The notes: generated from the sequence alone by a model not told the origin. Shown: positions 9,142-18,032, counted from the stretch's first letter. The stretch is DNA of 64,000 bases from Pectinatus haikarae (GCF_015732185.1 NZ_WIQM01000007.1:1-64000); one strand, 5' to 3'. Translations and numbers: made by a program.

Positions 9142-9296
9142 AAAAAAAGAGACTGCTATAAACTAATGCAAGTTTTAACAATCTCTGAACGGTCAATAAG
9201 TTCTCATTTCGGTTGGTACATTATCTCTTCTGAAATATAGAAATTATTACCCACAAGACTTAATCGTCCTCTATTGCCGTCCTCGAACTTAACACC
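9142..9296 (-). ncRNA. candidate structured RNA ending in an intrinsic terminator
   Basis: The 155 nt after the dapL stop, read leftward, can pair at long range (9285-9296 with 9191-9203, 10 base pairs with an internal loop). They end in an 11-bp hairpin (9148-9186) followed by seven U residues (9142-9148). The region is richer in G and C than other intergenic DNA here. It could be just a long dapL 3' UTR with its terminator, a processed small RNA, or a leader. I do not recognise it as 6S RNA, tmRNA, SRP RNA, RNase P RNA or a known riboswitch. Confidence 0.4.
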
Positions 9297-10535
9297 TTAC
9301 AGTTTCAATTTTGTTTTAATGCGTTCTACCGCTTTTATTGTACTTTCCCTATCACCAAAAGCAGTAAGACGGAAATAACCTTCACCGGAAGGACCAAAGC
9401 CGGCACCCGGAGTGCCCACTATGTTAGCTTCGTTTAAAAGTTTATCAAAAAATTCCCATGATTTCATGCTGTTTGGTGCCTTAAGCCATATATATGGTGC
9501 GTTTATTCCACCAAAATATTTTATGCCAACGGCATCCAGGCCCCTGCATATCGTTTTGGCATTATTCATATAATAGTCAATGGTCTGCATTATTTGTTTT
9601 TGTCCCTCATTACTGAGAACAGCTTCAGCAGCACGCTGGACAATATAAGCTGTACCATTGAATTTTGTAGTATGGCGGCGATTCCACATAGGATTTAAAG
9701 CCTGCTTCATTCCGCTTTTAGTATGTCCAAACACTGTTTTAGGAATAACGGTATATCCACAGCGCATTCCTGTAAAGCCTGCTGTTTTGGAGAACGATCT
9801 GAATTCGACAGCTACGTCTCTTGCCCCATCAATTTCATAAATAGTCCGGGGAACATCTTCTTGCGTAATATAATAAGAATATGCAGCATCATATAAAATG
9901 ACAGAGTCATTTTCTTTTGCATATTTCACCCATGCAGACAATTGTTTCCTGGATAATGTAGTGCCTGTGGGATTATTTGGACAACATATATATATAATAT
10001 CAACATGTTTTTTCGGAAAATCAGGAATAAAATTATTTTCTGCGGTACATGGCATATACACAACATTATCGAAAATGCCGGCAGCTTCATTATAAAGACC
10101 GGTTCTTCCCGCCATGACATTTGTATCAAGATACACAGGATAAACAGGATCTGTTATAGCTATGATATTATCATTGCCAAAGATTTCCTGTATATTTCCG
10201 CAGTCACTTTTAGCGCCGTCACTGACAAAAATTTCATCTGACTCTATCTGTGCTTTGCGTGGTGCGTAAATTGTGTTGACAATAGCTTCGCGCAAAAAGG
10301 CATACCCCTGTTCAGGACCATATCCCCGAAAAGTTTTTGCATCAGCCATTTCTTCTACTGCTTTGTGCAGTGCCTCAATGACCACAGGGGCTAAAGGCTG
10401 CGTTACATCGCCAATACCAAGGCTGATAACATCAGCTGAAGGGTTCTCTTTTTTAAAAGCACTGACACGACGCGCTATTTCAGCAAATAAATAACTGCCC
10501 TGCAGTTTTAAATAGTTCTCATTAACTAATGTCAT
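9297..10535 (-). CDS. dapL: LL-diaminopimelate aminotransferase
   Basis: PLP-dependent class I/II aminotransferase of 412 residues. It converts tetrahydrodipicolinate directly to LL-diaminopimelate with glutamate as donor, by-passing the succinylase or acetylase steps of lysine and peptidoglycan synthesis. The N-terminus ([20 protein letters not shown]) and [14 protein letters not shown] are characteristic of DapL. The PLP lysine is in [18 protein letters not shown]. The length agrees with the family. It is transcribed alone, between the rplT terminator and its own downstream terminator. With lysC in this window it covers parts of the aspartate pathway. Confidence 0.95.
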   Translation of the reverse strand: MTLVNENYLKLQGSYLFAEIARRVSAFKKENPSADVISLGIGDVTQPLAPVVIEALHKAVEEMADAKTFRGYGPEQGYAFLREAIVNTIYAPRKAQIESDEIFVSDGAKSDCGNIQEIFGNDNIIAITDPVYPVYLDTNVMAGRTGLYNEAAGIFDNVVYMPCTAENNFIPDFPKKHVDIIYICCPNNPTGTTLSRKQLSAWVKYAKENDSVILYDAAYSYYITQEDVPRTIYEIDGARDVAVEFRSFSKTAGFTGMRCGYTVIPKTVFGHTKSGMKQALNPMWNRRHTTKFNGTAYIVQRAAEAVLSNEGQKQIMQTIDYYMNNAKTICRGLDAVGIKYFGGINAPYIWLKAPNSMKSWEFFDKLLNEANIVGTPGAGFGPSGEGYFRLTAFGDRESTIKAVERIKTKLKL

Positions 10536-10563
10536 TATTTTACTCTCCTTATACGAGGCTTAT

Positions 10564-10605
10564 AAAAAAAGCTGCCATAATTCAAATATTATGTACAGCT
10601 TTTTT
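10564..10605. terminator. terminator between rplT and dapL
   Basis: Inverted repeat AAAAAAGCTG...CAGCTTTTTT with a further AT stem, 11 bp after the rplT stop codon and before the dapL start. A-run and T-run on either side allow termination in both directions; its role is to end the infC-rpmI-rplT operon. Confidence 0.7.
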
Positions 10606-10615
10606 CAATATTATT

Positions 10616-10969
10616 TTACTGATTTTCCTTAGCTACAGCAACCAACTTGGTGAATGCTGCAGCATCATTTATAGCCAAATCAGCCAGCATTTTACGATTT
10701 ACTTCCACATTTGCCTTGGTAAGTCCATAAATTAAGCGACTGTAAGAAATTCCGTTGATGCGGGAAGCAGCATTAATACGGGCAATCCATAATTTGCGAA
10801 AATCACCTTTTTTGGCGCGACGGTCCCTTCTAGCATAGTACAATGCTTTCATTACAGTTTCATTTGCTTTTTTAAATTGCTTGCTTTTAGAACCTTTATA
10901 ACCCTTAGCTAATTTCAATATTTTTTTATGACGTGCATGCGCTGTAACGCCTGTTTTTACTCTTGGCAT
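10616..10969 (-). CDS. rplT: 50S ribosomal protein L20
   Basis: A 117-residue basic ribosomal protein, the last gene of the classical infC-rpmI-rplT operon. It starts [23 protein letters not shown], and contains [36 protein letters not shown], a near-signature L20 region. In Firmicutes L20 also represses its own operon by binding the leader upstream of infC, and such a leader is present here at 11723-11853. Confidence 0.98.
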   Translation of the reverse strand: MPRVKTGVTAHARHKKILKLAKGYKGSKSKQFKKANETVMKALYYARRDRRAKKGDFRKLWIARINAASRINGISYSRLIYGLTKANVEVNRKMLADLAINDAAAFTKLVAVAKENQ

Positions 10970-10994
10970 TTATTTTTCCTCCCGAATTTTTTTA

Positions 10995-11192
10995 TTAAGC
11001 ATATGGAAGCATTCTACTAACGCGTTTGTGATCAGCTGCAGTGATAATGGCAGCTTTTCTGAGATTGCGTTTGCGTTTAGGTGATTTCTTTTCTAATATA
11101 TGACTTTTAAAAGATTTGTTGCGTTTATATTCACCTGTACCGGTGGCAGTGAAGCGTTTAGCTGCTGCGCGGCGTGTTTTCATTTTCGGCAT
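10995..11192 (-). CDS. rpmI: 50S ribosomal protein L35
   Basis: A 65-residue, strongly basic protein of the large ribosomal subunit. It starts [23 protein letters not shown] and contains [16 protein letters not shown], the L35 family pattern. The ATG follows the infC stop by 2 nt, and its GGGAGG ribosome site is formed by the last codons of infC, so translation is coupled. rplT starts 25 bp downstream. Confidence 0.98.
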   Translation of the reverse strand: MPKMKTRRAAAKRFTATGTGEYKRNKSFKSHILEKKSPKRKRNLRKAAIITAADHKRVSRMLPYA

Positions 11193-11194
11193 TA

Positions 11195-11722
11195 TTAATT
11201 TCCTCCCTTAATCTGTTTTGGTACCAGAATCATTATCATATTTTTGCCCTCAAGTTTTGGAGTACGTTCCACTATAACATACTCTGAAAGTGTGTCAGCA
11301 ACTTTAAGCAGCAAGCTGCGACCAAGTTCTGGATGTGACAATTCCCTGCCACGGAACATGATCGTGACTTTTACTTTATTACCATCATTTATAAAACGTA
11401 AAGCATTCTTTGTTTTTACATCAAAATCATGTTGCTCAATATTGGGGCGAAGCTTTACTTCTTTTATCGTTATAACTTTTTGTTTTTTACGAGCTTCCTT
11501 TTCGCGTTTCTGCTGTTCATAGCGATATTTGCCAAAATCCATTATGCGACAGACCGGAGGTTTTCCCTTAGGCGCAACCTCAACCAAATCAAGATGAACT
11601 TCTTCAGCACGGGCCAAAGCATCTCTTATAGGCATTATACCCAACTGATTGCCATCTACATCAGTGACTCGCACTTCACGTACGCGTATTTCCCCGTTAA
11701 TTCTTAAACTATCTTTACTAAT
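11195..11722 (-). CDS. infC: translation initiation factor IF-3, AUU start codon
   Basis: IF-3 binds the 30S subunit, prevents 50S joining and checks start-codon pairing. The conserved protein begins [20 protein letters not shown], which is upstream of the first ATG/GTG-type codon (GTG at 11674). Reading upstream in frame, the only initiation codon before an in-frame TGA is ATT at 11720-11722, 7 nt after a GAGGTG ribosome site. This gives 175 residues, the normal length. An AUU start is the known autoregulatory device of infC in several bacteria, because IF-3 itself discriminates against AUU. The C-terminal domain ([10 protein letters not shown] onwards) is intact. Confidence 0.95.
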   Translation of the reverse strand: MSKDSLRINGEIRVREVRVTDVDGNQLGIMPIRDALARAEEVHLDLVEVAPKGKPPVCRIMDFGKYRYEQQKREKEARKKQKVITIKEVKLRPNIEQHDFDVKTKNALRFINDGNKVKVTIMFRGRELSHPELGRSLLLKVADTLSEYVIVERTPKLEGKNMIMILVPKQIKGGN

Positions 11723-11853
11723 ATCTAATCACCTCTTTACTAAAAATATAAAACAAAAAAAGGGCGGCACGCCGCCACCCTTTTTCATGCGAAATATAAA
11801 CCTGGATGACTTTTCATCATCAGGTGAGAAGCGGTGGCCTCTACTTGAATAAT
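11723..11853 (-). promoter_or_regulatory. infC-rpmI-rplT leader (L20 leader type) with attenuator
   Basis: About 130 nt of untranslated leader. The 5' half (minus strand of about 11777-11848) carries the conserved GAGGCCACCGCTTCTCACCTG block that I recognise from Firmicute infC leaders. The 3' half contains a GC-rich terminator hairpin (11762-11780, GGGTGGC/GCCGCCC) followed by seven U residues (11755-11761). L20 binding to the leader is the established mode of control in Bacillus; here it is inferred. Confidence 0.8.
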
Positions 11854-11859
11854 ATACAT

Positions 11860-11888
11860 ATATTAACATATCAAATATTTATTGTCAA
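11860..11888 (-). promoter_or_regulatory. infC operon promoter
   Basis: Minus-strand TTGACA (11883-11888) and TAATAT (11860-11865) with a 17-bp spacer. The predicted start near 11853 matches the 5' end of the recognised leader. Confidence 0.7.
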
Positions 11889-12236
11889 ATATTTATTAAA
11901 AAAATTCTATAAGTATTTCCCATAAATATTTTTCATGATAAAAATGTTTTTATATGAGTATATTAACTGTATCATCAATAACAAATATTTATTTATTGGT
12001 AAATTATTTTTTGGGATTTATCTGCTTGGTTAAGCTGTTTCCATGTATTTTTATTACATATTATCTTCACAAAATATCTCTGGATAGCATAATATATTTA
12101 TGCTATAATAAATGACATAAATATATTTACTATATTTAATAAATTTATATAATAAAAATGCACTGTGTCCTTAAACATAGACAGGCACCGTATATAAATT
12201 TTTTTAATTATTACTGTGTTTTGCAGGAGGAGTATA

Positions 12237-13109
12237 ATGGAACTAAAACAACTGGAATATTTTCAAATGACCAGCCGCTTAAAAAATATTACAAGAGCGG
12301 CCAAAAGATTACGTGTATCACAGCCTAATATAACAGTAGCCATAAAAAAGCTTGAAGCAGAGCTTGGTATTCAACTCTTCGACAGAAGTCAAAAACAACT
12401 TTCTCTCACCCCTGAAGGGGTAGTTTTTTTGAACAGAATAGACCTAGCCCTGCGCAATATCCAGGATGCGGTTTTAGAAGTAAATGACTATAAAAAACTA
12501 CAAAAAGGCACTATAAAAATAGGCATCCCATCTATGATAGGCGCTTTTTTGTTTCCCAAAATATTTTCCAGTTTTCAACAAAAATATTCGCATCTGGATA
12601 TCTATCTTTATGAAGAAGGTTCTATGACTATCAGAGAACAAATCGAACGGGATGAACTGGATTTTGGGATTGTCATTCTCTCAGGAGCTTCTTCGAGTCT
12701 TGAACTTTTACCAATGTCAAAAAATCAATCTGTTGCCTGTCTGCCTCTGGATCATCCGTTGGCCAAGAAAAAATCAATTGCCATTAGTGATATTGAGAAT
12801 GAAAATATTATAATGCTCAAGGATGGCTCATATTTGCGAAATCTTTTAATGCAAAAAATGAGTAAGGAAAACATAAAAGCTAATATTGTATTAGAATCAA
12901 ATCAGATTGAGACTATCAAAGGACTTGTAGCGAGTAATGTCGGTATTGCTTTTCTACTGGATTTTGTTGTAAAAGATACACCAAACATAAAAGTTCTGCC
13001 TTTTGAAGATCCCATTTTTGTCGATGTAGGTCTCGCCTGGAAAAAAGATCGATATATATCAAAAGCGGCACAATCATTTATCGAATTTTGCCAGGATACT
13101 TTAAAATAA
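12237..13109 (+). CDS. LysR-family transcriptional regulator
   Basis: A complete 290-residue LysR protein. The N-terminal helix-turn-helix (residues 1-60, MELKQLEYF...RAAKRLRVSQPNITVAIKKLE) is followed by a substrate-binding domain that senses a small molecule, with KIGIPSMIGAF opening the first lobe. The start is ATG at 12237 because GCAGGAGG lies 6 nt upstream. Its 3' end lies only 14 bp from the left end of the IS1182-like element. No divergent partner gene is obvious; the next gene on its left is infC, with its own leader. Target unknown. Confidence 0.9.
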   Translation: MELKQLEYFQMTSRLKNITRAAKRLRVSQPNITVAIKKLEAELGIQLFDRSQKQLSLTPEGVVFLNRIDLALRNIQDAVLEVNDYKKLQKGTIKIGIPSMIGAFLFPKIFSSFQQKYSHLDIYLYEEGSMTIREQIERDELDFGIVILSGASSSLELLPMSKNQSVACLPLDHPLAKKKSIAISDIENENIIMLKDGSYLRNLLMQKMSKENIKANIVLESNQIETIKGLVASNVGIAFLLDFVVKDTPNIKVLPFEDPIFVDVGLAWKKDRYISKAAQSFIEFCQDTLK

Positions 13110-13122
13110 AGACTTATTTAGG

Positions 13123-14930
13123 AAAAGGGGCTGTGACAAAATGAGAAATCATTTTGTCCACAGTCTCTTTTTCTATACAATTTGAGGCAACAAGCGGGCA
13201 ATTACTGAAAAAAGGGCATACAACCCCTTTCCCCATAAAAACTGCTTTTCTACAGTTTATGCGGCTTTCTTCAAACGTAGTCTTTTATTGTGGTATTTAT
13301 AAAGATTGTGCCCGATGGAAACCAGGAAAATCTCTAAACGTACTTGTTTCATACCTTTTCGAACGATTCTTTTATACCAGCGGTTATTTTTCATGATGCC
13401 AAAAGTACCTTCAGATTGAATCGAGCGATTCATACGAAGAAGCGCTCCTTGAATGCTTTCTAGGTTATTCACAACTTCTTGGTGTATAGAAGTTAGTTCC
13501 TGGTTAAGATGAATCGTCCTGTTTTTATCCGTCTTTTTACACTCGGAGGCATAAGGACAATCTGTACAATTTTCGCACTGGTAGACCTCTTCCTGACGTC
13601 CGTATTGATTCCCTTTTACATTTCGTCTATATTGAAGATAAAATGCCTGTCCGGCCGGACAACGCAGTGTGCCTTCTTCGTCAATCTTGAAATTCACTGC
13701 CCGAAACGGATTATCTCGATACTTTGCGTCAGTAGTTTCTTTCTTGTACATAGTGAATTTCATATACTTTTCCATACCGTGCTGCTCACAGTAAATATAA
13801 TTGTTGTATGAACCATATCCTGCGTCAGCAACGGGATACTTTGGATAAAATCCGTAGGTATTATGAAATTTCTCCAGTAAGGGAACAAAACAATCCATGT
13901 CTGCACGGTATTGATTTACATCAGCTACAGCTATGTATTCATCTGCAATACCAAATTGAACATTGTAGGCTGGCAGGAGCTGGTCGTTGCCCATATAATC
14001 TGTCTTGATCCGCATGAATGTCGCACAGTGATCTGTTTTGGAATAACTGTTCCGGTCTGGACCACAAATGGTTATCTTTTCAACATATTCTTTGAGTTTG
14101 GCTGTATATTCCTGAAGCCGTTCGTAATAGCTCTGCCGGGGTGTTTTTCGATGGCCTTTTCCATGGACAAATTTTGTTTCATCTATTTCATAGATTTTGG
14201 CATACCGATCTGTTACTTCATTCAGGTATTCAGGAACGTATTCGGAATTCGTATCAATTTTGATACCAAAGCCGGAAAGATCGTCGTTGATTTCATCAAG
14301 TAATCCCGTGACTTTTTCAAAAAGTCTATATCTAGACTTTTCAGTCGCTTTCTTCCATACCCAGCTATATTTATTAGCATTTGCCTCAAATTTCGAACCG
14401 TCAATATACAGATGGCTCAAATCCACATGATCTTTAGCAAAGATTTTCTTGTTGATCTCGCTGAACAATTCCTCGACGGATGGGTTGAGGATATTTTCGA
14501 TAAAATAGCCGAACGTGCGATAAGATGGAGTCTCGTGTTCCATGAGATAGATAAAGCGAAGATTGACTTTACAGCAATCTTCGAGTTCGCGGAGCGAGAT
14601 ATATCCATTTGTCATAAATCCAAATAAGATTGTTTTCAACATGCTGGTCGGGTTGTACCTGATGCGTCCGGTAACGTGCTCCGGAACATTTTTCAGGTAC
14701 TTCTCCAAGTCGATTCCCTCCATGAATCTGTCGAAAACCAGCACAGGATCACAAATATCCAGAAAATCCGAAATAAATAGTGGCAAAACTGCCTGTTTTG
14801 TTTTAGAATAATGTATGTTTGAATTTTTCATGTGGTATGTAAAATTTTAACACAAAAAGAGGATCACCGGCTCGTTCGAGCAAGCGATCCTCTTTTGTTT
14901 TTATAGGAGTGTTATTTCACAGCCCCTTTT
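13123..14930. mobile_element. IS1182-family insertion sequence, intact
   Basis: An element of about 1.8 kb bounded by terminal inverted repeats AAAAGGGGCTGTGA (13123-13136) and its exact complement (14917-14930), enclosing one transposase gene. No clear target-site duplication is visible. Both ends carry hairpins: 13131-13163 on the left, and 14855-14896 on the right upstream of the transposase. The latter resembles a terminator that would stop read-through from doxX. It sits between the LysR gene and doxX, 6 bp past the doxX stop codon. Confidence 0.85.
13257..14831 (-). CDS. IS1182-family DDE transposase
   Basis: A 524-residue transposase that excises and integrates the surrounding element. 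The N-terminal DUF772-like region (YNPTSMLKTILFGFMTNGYISLRELE) is typical of IS1182 and IS5-like enzymes. The probable DDE triad is Asp in LYIDGSKFEANAN, Asp in PVADAGYGSYNN and Glu in RSIQSEGTFGIMK. A zinc-ribbon-like CxxCxxCxxxxxC cluster (YQCENCTDCPYASEC) lies before the last acidic residue. The reading frame is uninterrupted, so the element may be active. Confidence 0.92.
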   Translation of the reverse strand: MKNSNIHYSKTKQAVLPLFISDFLDICDPVLVFDRFMEGIDLEKYLKNVPEHVTGRIRYNPTSMLKTILFGFMTNGYISLRELEDCCKVNLRFIYLMEHETPSYRTFGYFIENILNPSVEELFSEINKKIFAKDHVDLSHLYIDGSKFEANANKYSWVWKKATEKSRYRLFEKVTGLLDEINDDLSGFGIKIDTNSEYVPEYLNEVTDRYAKIYEIDETKFVHGKGHRKTPRQSYYERLQEYTAKLKEYVEKITICGPDRNSYSKTDHCATFMRIKTDYMGNDQLLPAYNVQFGIADEYIAVADVNQYRADMDCFVPLLEKFHNTYGFYPKYPVADAGYGSYNNYIYCEQHGMEKYMKFTMYKKETTDAKYRDNPFRAVNFKIDEEGTLRCPAGQAFYLQYRRNVKGNQYGRQEEVYQCENCTDCPYASECKKTDKNRTIHLNQELTSIHQEVVNNLESIQGALLRMNRSIQSEGTFGIMKNNRWYKRIVRKGMKQVRLEIFLVSIGHNLYKYHNKRLRLKKAA

Positions 14931-14936
14931 CATTTT

Positions 14937-15383
14937 TTATTTTATCTGCCTGTCTATATTCAGATAATAATCGATACTATACCTGCCTGGTCCGATAAAA
15001 AATGCAGCGAAAAAGTTGAAACCATCTTCCAAGGATTGGGATGATTTAAAAAGACCTTTGTCCTGCAGCATCTGGCTGCTAAAAGCTACCAGTAAATTGC
15101 CAAAAAGTAAAATTGCCGCCAGTCGATAAAATAGTCCCAAGAATACCAGCAGACCACCGATGCATTCAGCAAAAGCGGAAAGGAATCCCCATAATGCAGG
15201 AACAAATGTTATCCCATATACTGACATAACCTGTCCGAGCTCAGCCCACTTTTCGGGCCCGCCGCTCAATTTTGGAAAACCATGCCACATAAACATCAAT
15301 CCTAAAACAATACGAAAAATCAACAGGCCAAAATTTTTTTTGTCTGAAGCAAAATAATAAATATCATTTAAAAAATTGATCAA
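14937..15383 (-). CDS. DoxX family membrane protein
   Basis: A 148-residue integral membrane protein with four predicted transmembrane segments (LIFRIVLGLMFMWHGFPKL, VPALWGFLSAFAECIGGLLVFL, LAAILLFGNLLVAF and a C-terminal one). DoxX proteins are poorly understood; some are linked to quinone or thiol redox processes in the cytoplasmic membrane. The start is TTG, the first possible codon after an in-frame TAA, with GGGAGG 8 nt upstream. The stop codon is 6 bp from the right end of the insertion sequence, so the normal terminator may have been displaced. Confidence 0.85.
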   Translation of the reverse strand: MINFLNDIYYFASDKKNFGLLIFRIVLGLMFMWHGFPKLSGGPEKWAELGQVMSVYGITFVPALWGFLSAFAECIGGLLVFLGLFYRLAAILLFGNLLVAFSSQMLQDKGLFKSSQSLEDGFNFFAAFFIGPGRYSIDYYLNIDRQIK

Positions 15384-15607
15384 TTAAGCACCCTCCCTTT
15401 TTTGAATAAAATCCCACTGGTCATGGAAATTCTTCATAAGAAAGCATATTTAGCTTTCCTATCTATTTTATAATATATTAAAAAAATTACCAGCATTTTT
15501 TTTATTTTAATATCCTTGAAGAAAAAAGCGATTAATGATAGAATTAAAAAAAGATTATCAAACTATATTAATTATTATTTAATGATCGTTTTATGGAGGT
15601 GTCTGCG

Positions 15608-16129
15608 ATGTCAAATTTGGCAATATCTACTGTGGAAAAGTTGTTGAATAATGCTGATACATTATCTTCAGCAACTTCGGCAGAATCTTCTTCTGCTGCC
15701 GGCAGTTCGTCATCATCGAATAATGTTTTTACTGATTCGTCGGCAGCTGCTCCCGCATATAGTTTATCTCAGGGATTGGTCAATATAATAAACGGTTCCG
15801 CGTCTGCATCTTCTTCCGACCCATTGCTCAGTAATGTCTATTCTTCCTTAAGTACATTAAGCGCCGCTTCCAAACTGTCCGCAGCAAATTTTCAAAAAAT
15901 GCAGGATATAAATTCTTCAAGCTCCGTACAGTCGATAACTTCACAAATGTCCACACTTCTTTTTTCTCTTAATGGTAATTCCGCAAAAAATACAAACACA
16001 GTTTATCAAACACTTCTAAACGGCGTTTCATCAGCCAAAAAACTTTCAGTCATGCTCAAATCTGACCCTTCGGGTGAAACTTTAAAAAATGCTGTATCTC
16101 AGATAAGGAGCAGTCAGAGTAATACTTAA
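15608..16129 (+). CDS. Ser/Ala-rich low-complexity protein of unknown function
   Basis: A 173-residue protein beginning MSNLAISTVEKLLNN, with a GGAGGT ribosome site 8 nt before the ATG and a strong terminator 8 bp after the stop, so it is a real single-gene unit. It is dominated by Ser, Ala, Asn, Thr and Leu, with runs such as SSSSS, and has no Cys or Trp. There is no signal peptide or membrane segment. The C-terminal half (about residues 85-165) is less biased and looks helical with leucine-rich heptads. Composition resembles surface, spore-coat or flagellar-hook-associated proteins, but I do not recognise a family. Confidence 0.7.
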   Translation: MSNLAISTVEKLLNNADTLSSATSAESSSAAGSSSSSNNVFTDSSAAAPAYSLSQGLVNIINGSASASSSDPLLSNVYSSLSTLSAASKLSAANFQKMQDINSSSSVQSITSQMSTLLFSLNGNSAKNTNTVYQTLLNGVSSAKKLSVMLKSDPSGETLKNAVSQIRSSQSNT

Positions 16130-16137
16130 TCCTGTTC

Positions 16138-16184
16138 AAAAAAAGAGAAGCTTTCGCCTGTTTTGCGAAAGCTTCTCTTTTTTT
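16138..16184. terminator. strong bidirectional intrinsic terminator
   Basis: Perfect 20-nt arms (AAAAAAAGAGAAGCTTTCGC and its complement) around a 7-nt loop, immediately after the Ser-rich gene. It would also stop leftward transcription coming from the small Cys protein gene. Confidence 0.9.
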
Positions 16185-16277
16185 TAGAGTATTAGTTCAT
16201 AAAACTTGACATAATTTTATATACATATTGATTAATTTATATTAATTTTTCTGAAAATATAGTTAATTAATAAAAAC

Positions 16278-16481
16278 TTATCCTTGCAGATATTCTGATC
16301 CTATTGGATGAAAAGCATGTACGCAATTGGTACACTCCTTGCAATCAAATCGATATTCGCATTCCTGTTTATAGCGAATTGTTTGAGCAGCATTAACCTG
16401 CTTATAATAACGTACAACGTTCACTTTTTTTTGGAGATTCAGACAAAATGGCTTTTCTTTTTTAAATTCAAGCTTAGTCAT
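16278..16481 (-). CDS. small cysteine-containing protein, unknown function
   Basis: A possible 67-residue protein starting MTKLEFKKEKPF. A CxxxxxxCxxCxxC cluster (CEYRFDCKECTNC, residues 43-55) suggests a metal or iron-sulfur site, and many Lys/Arg residues precede it. The upstream site is weak (GAAAGAAGTGAT, 6-8 nt before the ATG). It lies alone between the terminator at 16138-16184 and the inverted repeat at 16605-16658. The cysteine spacing argues against a random reading frame, but without homologs it remains tentative. Confidence 0.45.
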   Translation of the reverse strand: MTKLEFKKEKPFCLNLQKKVNVVRYYKQVNAAQTIRYKQECEYRFDCKECTNCVHAFHPIGSEYLQG

Positions 16482-16604
16482 ATAATATCACTTCTTTCTT
16501 CTATCAAATTTATATGATATTTATTTCGACAAGCTTGTTCTCTTTCCTTCTGAAAATCCTCTTTATAATAAATTTTTTTTAATTTATTATAAATATTTTT
16601 TATT

Positions 16605-16658
16605 ATTAATTAATAGTATTTATAACAATATTGGATGATATAAATACTATTAATTAAT
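16605..16658. repeat. AT-rich perfect inverted repeat, 20-bp arms
   Basis: Arms 16605-16624 and 16639-16658 are exact complements around a 14-nt loop. They contain the same ATAGTATTTAT core as the repeat at 317-370 beside the integrase gene. It lies 70 bp past the purD stop codon. No T-run follows on either side, so termination is uncertain. Confidence 0.75.
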
Positions 16659-16727
16659 TTGCCTTTATGTTCATTCTATTAAATTAAAAATCAATATATT
16701 ATCGCCATGATATATTTCATGTGCAGG

Positions 16728-18008
16728 CTATTGTTTTAAGTGCCTGAAAGCTTTTTGAGCTATATCTTTGCGAAATTGCATATCGGCAAAGGTTATTAAA
16801 GCTGCATCCCTGTAAGTATTAGCTATTGCTTCTTTTATATCTTTGCCTGTAGATACAATGCCCAAAACTCTGCCTCCGTCGGTAACTATCTGCCCGTCAA
16901 CCGCCCTGGTTCCGGCATGAAAAACTAGTGCACCTGCCTTGTCAGCATCTTCAAGTCCTTTTATGGGTTCACCTTTTTTATACTGACGAGGATACCCGCC
17001 TGCAGCAAGAACAACACAGACTGCCGTTTTTTTATCCCAGAGGATATCCTGCTTATGCAAAGTGCCGTTGGTGCACGAGATCATTATCTCAACAAGATCG
17101 CTTTTCAGTAACGGCAGAATCACTTGTGTTTCCGGATCACCGAAACGAGCATTAAATTCTATTACTTTAGGCCCTTTATCCGTTATTATCAATCCCGCAT
17201 ACAAGCATCCCTGATATTTTTTATTTTCTTTTTGCATTGCCGCTATAATTGGTTCAAGAACTTCTTTTTGCACTTGATTCATTATCTTTTCATCGATGAC
17301 CGGTGCAGGTGCATAAGTCCCCATTCCTCCGGTGTTCGGACCTTTATCTCCGTCAAAAATTCGTTTGTGATCTTGAGCAGCAAGCATGGGTTTTATTATT
17401 TTTCCGTCAGTAAAGGCCAGTATTGAGGCTTCTTCTCCTTCAAGAAATTCTTCTATGACCACACAGTCTCCTGCATTGCCAAAAGCTTTGTCACACATGA
17501 TTTCATCCACGGCCTCCAATGCCTGTTCAACTGTTTCTGCAACGATAACGCCTTTACCCGCAGCGAGACCATCTGCCTTGACTACTATCGGCGCGCCTTC
17601 CTCTTTTATATACTCTTTAGCTGCTGCCGCGCTTTTAAAGGTTTCATATTTGGCTGTAGGGATATTGTATTTTCTCATTATTTCCTTAGAAAAAGCTTTC
17701 GACCCTTCCAGCAGGGCTGCTGCTTTAACCGGACCAAAAACAGGAATATCAGCTTTTTGCAGATCATCTGCCAAACCGTTCATTAAGGGAATTTCAGGAC
17801 CTATAACGATCAGCCCTATATTTTTTGCTTTTGCAAAATCAATAATTTTACTATTGTCTTCAATGCTGATACCGTCGACACATTCAGCAATATTTTTCAT
17901 TCCCGGATTACCGGGCAGAGCATATATCTTTGCTGCTTTGCTGCTCTGCGATATTTTCCATACAAGAGTATGCTCCCGTCCGCCAGAACCAATTACTAAT
18001 ATATTCAA
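16728..18008 (-). CDS. purD: phosphoribosylamine-glycine ligase (GAR synthetase)
   Basis: ATP-grasp enzyme of 426 residues that joins glycine to 5-phosphoribosylamine, the second step of purine synthesis. It starts NILVIGSGGREHTLVWK, the PurD signature. The GDPETQ motif (FNARFGDPETQVILPLL) and the ATP-grasp region PIVVKADGLAAGKGVIVA are present. Initiation is at TTG 18006-18008, 7 nt after AGGAGGT; earlier in-frame codons lack a ribosome site and family support. It is the last gene of the purine cluster but is separated from purH by a terminator hairpin, so its expression may depend on read-through. Confidence 0.95.
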   Translation of the reverse strand: MNILVIGSGGREHTLVWKISQSSKAAKIYALPGNPGMKNIAECVDGISIEDNSKIIDFAKAKNIGLIVIGPEIPLMNGLADDLQKADIPVFGPVKAAALLEGSKAFSKEIMRKYNIPTAKYETFKSAAAAKEYIKEEGAPIVVKADGLAAGKGVIVAETVEQALEAVDEIMCDKAFGNAGDCVVIEEFLEGEEASILAFTDGKIIKPMLAAQDHKRIFDGDKGPNTGGMGTYAPAPVIDEKIMNQVQKEVLEPIIAAMQKENKKYQGCLYAGLIITDKGPKVIEFNARFGDPETQVILPLLKSDLVEIMISCTNGTLHKQDILWDKKTAVCVVLAAGGYPRQYKKGEPIKGLEDADKAGALVFHAGTRAVDGQIVTDGGRVLGIVSTGKDIKEAIANTYRDAALITFADMQFRKDIAQKAFRHLKQ

Positions 18009-18032
18009 ATATACTACCTCCTGCGTATTGTC

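Noticed and set aside
9142-9296. 6S RNA, tmRNA or SRP RNA downstream of dapL
   Set aside because: No closing stem between 5' and 3' ends and none of the signature sequences of these RNAs.
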